NCBI GenBank assembly: GCA_910589415.1
Contig: OU342630.1
Location: forward strand, 27,189,867 to 27,253,866
Direction of reading: 5' to 3'
Source of the DNA: Malachius bipustulatus
Taxonomy: Eukaryota > Arthropoda > Insecta > Coleoptera > Melyridae
Length of the DNA: 64,000 nucleotides
Shown: positions 63,982-64,000 of the stretch, piece by piece
Layout of the letters: the number at the start of each line of letters is the position of its first letter
How positions within the stretch are numbered: position 1 is the first letter of the stretch
Translations under genes and position numbers: made by a program
The notes under the pieces: model-generated
Database searches by the model: none
Seen by the model: the letters and a program-made list of their open reading frames with translations, nothing else
What the model was told of the DNA's origin: nothing

Positions 63982-64000
63982 TATTAATCAATTTACTCAC

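Overview
This is eukaryotic DNA, almost certainly from an insect. It is AT-rich, has spliced genes with long introns, and is packed with animal-type transposable elements: copia, DIRS, LOA-, R4/Dong- and CR1/Jockey-like LINEs, hAT, Harbinger, pogo, MULE and IS630-Tc1-mariner. The insect order cannot be fixed from the sequence. I recognise two host genes and both are buried in repeats.

Host genes. On the minus strand, 10912 down to 7783, lie the first three coding exons of a peptide O-xylosyltransferase (oxt/XYLT). They carry a type II membrane anchor and a complete WSC domain, and the splice phases match at both junctions. The catalytic exons must lie beyond the left edge. On the plus strand, 15427 to 40823, lies a complete four-exon TSR2 gene. 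It encodes 168 residues, a chaperone for ribosomal protein eS26. Its introns 1 and 3 are about 12.8 and 12 kb and consist largely of transposons. The two genes are divergent.

Layout. 1-1352: a broken mariner-superfamily element. 1575-7600: a 5'-truncated copia relic interrupted by a hAT-type element (2777-4129) and an unclassified TIR element (5610-6833). 7783-10912: oxt, with a second copy of the same hAT-type element in its intron 2. 12033-13865: two elements that share termini, the first a 1.4 kb near-perfect palindrome. 16470-26760 (TSR2 intron 1): CR1/Jockey-like LINE pieces and five R4/Dong-like LINE copies, all on the minus strand and each bounded by a (TAA)n tract, plus a pogo element. 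28936-30658: two large palindromes. 30972-36291: a full-length LOA-like LINE with both ORFs open and a 12 bp target duplication. 36480-39475: a MULE-transposase relic and a LINE 3' end. 41247-42133: a Harbinger element. 42758-49341: a DIRS-type tyrosine-recombinase retroelement with inverted terminal repeats and an internal complementary region. 50113-64000: MITEs, hAT elements, more large palindromes, a LINE and a probable solo LTR.

The least conventional material is a set of 0.6-1.4 kb palindromes (and one interrupted 4.5 kb one). Most sit between TA dinucleotides and are built as concentric layers. Different outer layers carry the same inner core, and the same outer layer carries different cores. 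The second notable item is an 8-fold recurring 14 bp palindrome (ATAACGTGCGTTAT type) inside the DIRS element. Gene calls rest on protein motifs read by eye and on splice-phase agreement; element boundaries rest on TIRs and target-site duplications read directly.
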